Positions 63,637-64,000 of a stretch of 64,000 nucleotides of DNA are shown in pieces (within the stretch, counting starts at the first letter, position 1; each line of letters opens with the position of its first letter). The stretch comes from Rosistilla ulvae. GTDB taxonomy: Bacteria; Planctomycetota; Planctomycetia; Pirellulales; Pirellulaceae. The stretch is from positions 248,001 through 312,000 of the forward strand of contig NZ_CP036261.1 in the NCBI RefSeq assembly GCF_007741475.1, given 5' to 3'. A program made the translations under genes and the position numbers. The notes beneath the pieces were generated by a model. That model was given only the letters and a program-made list of their open reading frames with translations. It did no database searches and had not been told where the DNA came from.

Positions 63637-64000
63637 GCGCTAGTGATGTCCCCCCCCCTCCCGATTGATCTTTCGTGTCGGTATTGCCCCGGCATGGTGT
63701 GCGTGAGGCGAAGACAGTGAGTCATTGTGGGCCGTCGGTGCTGGTCGCCGTTCCCAGGCGTTCAGCCCCGCAGGTCTTTTTTGCTCACATCCGATGGGGA
63801 ATCGCTCAATGATTCCAGCCGGGATTCACGCGAGTCTCTTCGCCTCATAACCGTTGCAAACTGTCGAGGTTCCGGTCCTTGTTGGGGTTGTGTTTTTGGT
63901 TTTCGAGAGTGAAAGGCGGATTCTCCCCGATGAGTTCCGGTTCCGGACGTAGGTAGTTCACGTGTCACGCTGCGACTTGATCGCGTGTGGCATGGGGCAA
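63637..64000. other. right-edge region without recognised gene
   Basis: Only short open frames, with no start signals or motifs, lie after the clpX terminator. A gene may begin beyond the edge. Confidence 0.4.

Noticed and set aside
1-64000. tRNA, rRNA, tmRNA, RNase P RNA and CRISPR arrays
   Set aside because: No T-loop strings in cloverleaf context, no tmRNA or RNase P core strings and no regularly spaced repeats were found by eye. A tRNA or Infernal scan would settle small misses.

Overview
The window looks like a chromosomal segment of a planctomycete, most likely of the Pirellulaceae (Rhodopirellula/Rosistilla-like). The reasons are a DUF1559 protein with a prepilin-like N-terminus next to a small lipoprotein, a Tat-type DUF1501 protein, ThuA-like and ceramidase-like secreted proteins, a GH97 glycoside hydrolase, an HTH-acidic-transmembrane protein, and a moderately GC-rich sequence. 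The genus is an inference and was not tested. No tRNA, rRNA, CRISPR array, integrase or transposase gene was seen.

Layout. 1-15.2 kb holds secreted and metabolic genes: the N-terminal part of a GH97 enzyme, lipoprotein plus DUF1559, dienelactone hydrolase, a ceramidase-like protein, a ThuA-like protein coupled to rsmE, a TolC-family protein, a DsbD/ScsB-like thiol:disulfide transporter, an APH-fold kinase and a DUF1501 protein. 15.9-31.9 kb is a dense signalling island. It has four sensor kinases (three close paralogues), an HD-GYP response regulator, a membrane REC-Hpt protein, a membrane-anchored thioredoxin-like protein translationally coupled to one kinase, and a small ASCH-domain protein. 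The largest hybrid kinase has a membrane domain that aligns without gaps to the first part of the plant ethylene-receptor sensor, but the copper-ligand Cys is Ser.

32.4-41.2 kb is housekeeping: trpE, mcsA-mcsB, an ECF sigma factor, glnS and proS facing each other across a 13-bp inverted repeat, and a YhaM-like OB/HD nuclease. 41.3-45.5 kb is a three-gene ATGA-coupled set: a MotA/TolQ/ExbB-type channel with a long tail and two single-pass coiled-coil partners. 45.9-51.3 kb holds a small secreted protein, the HTH-acidic-TM protein, a coiled-coil lipoprotein, a nucleotidyltransferase-HD protein and a second ceramidase-like gene. 51.4-55.2 kb is a gene-poor accessory patch with a 27-bp tandem repeat, a DUF3800 gene with two small overlapping upstream genes, and an HTH-tailed unknown.

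55.2-59.1 kb is an operon of three envelope proteins, two with a shared domain. The window ends with a LolA-like secreted protein, a UbiA-family prenyltransferase, a tiny membrane protein and clpX with a strong terminator.

The most unusual region is the kinase cluster. Its gene order (hybrid kinase, thioredoxin-like protein, receiver-less kinase, REC-Hpt) has all the parts of a multistep phosphorelay plus a candidate redox input.
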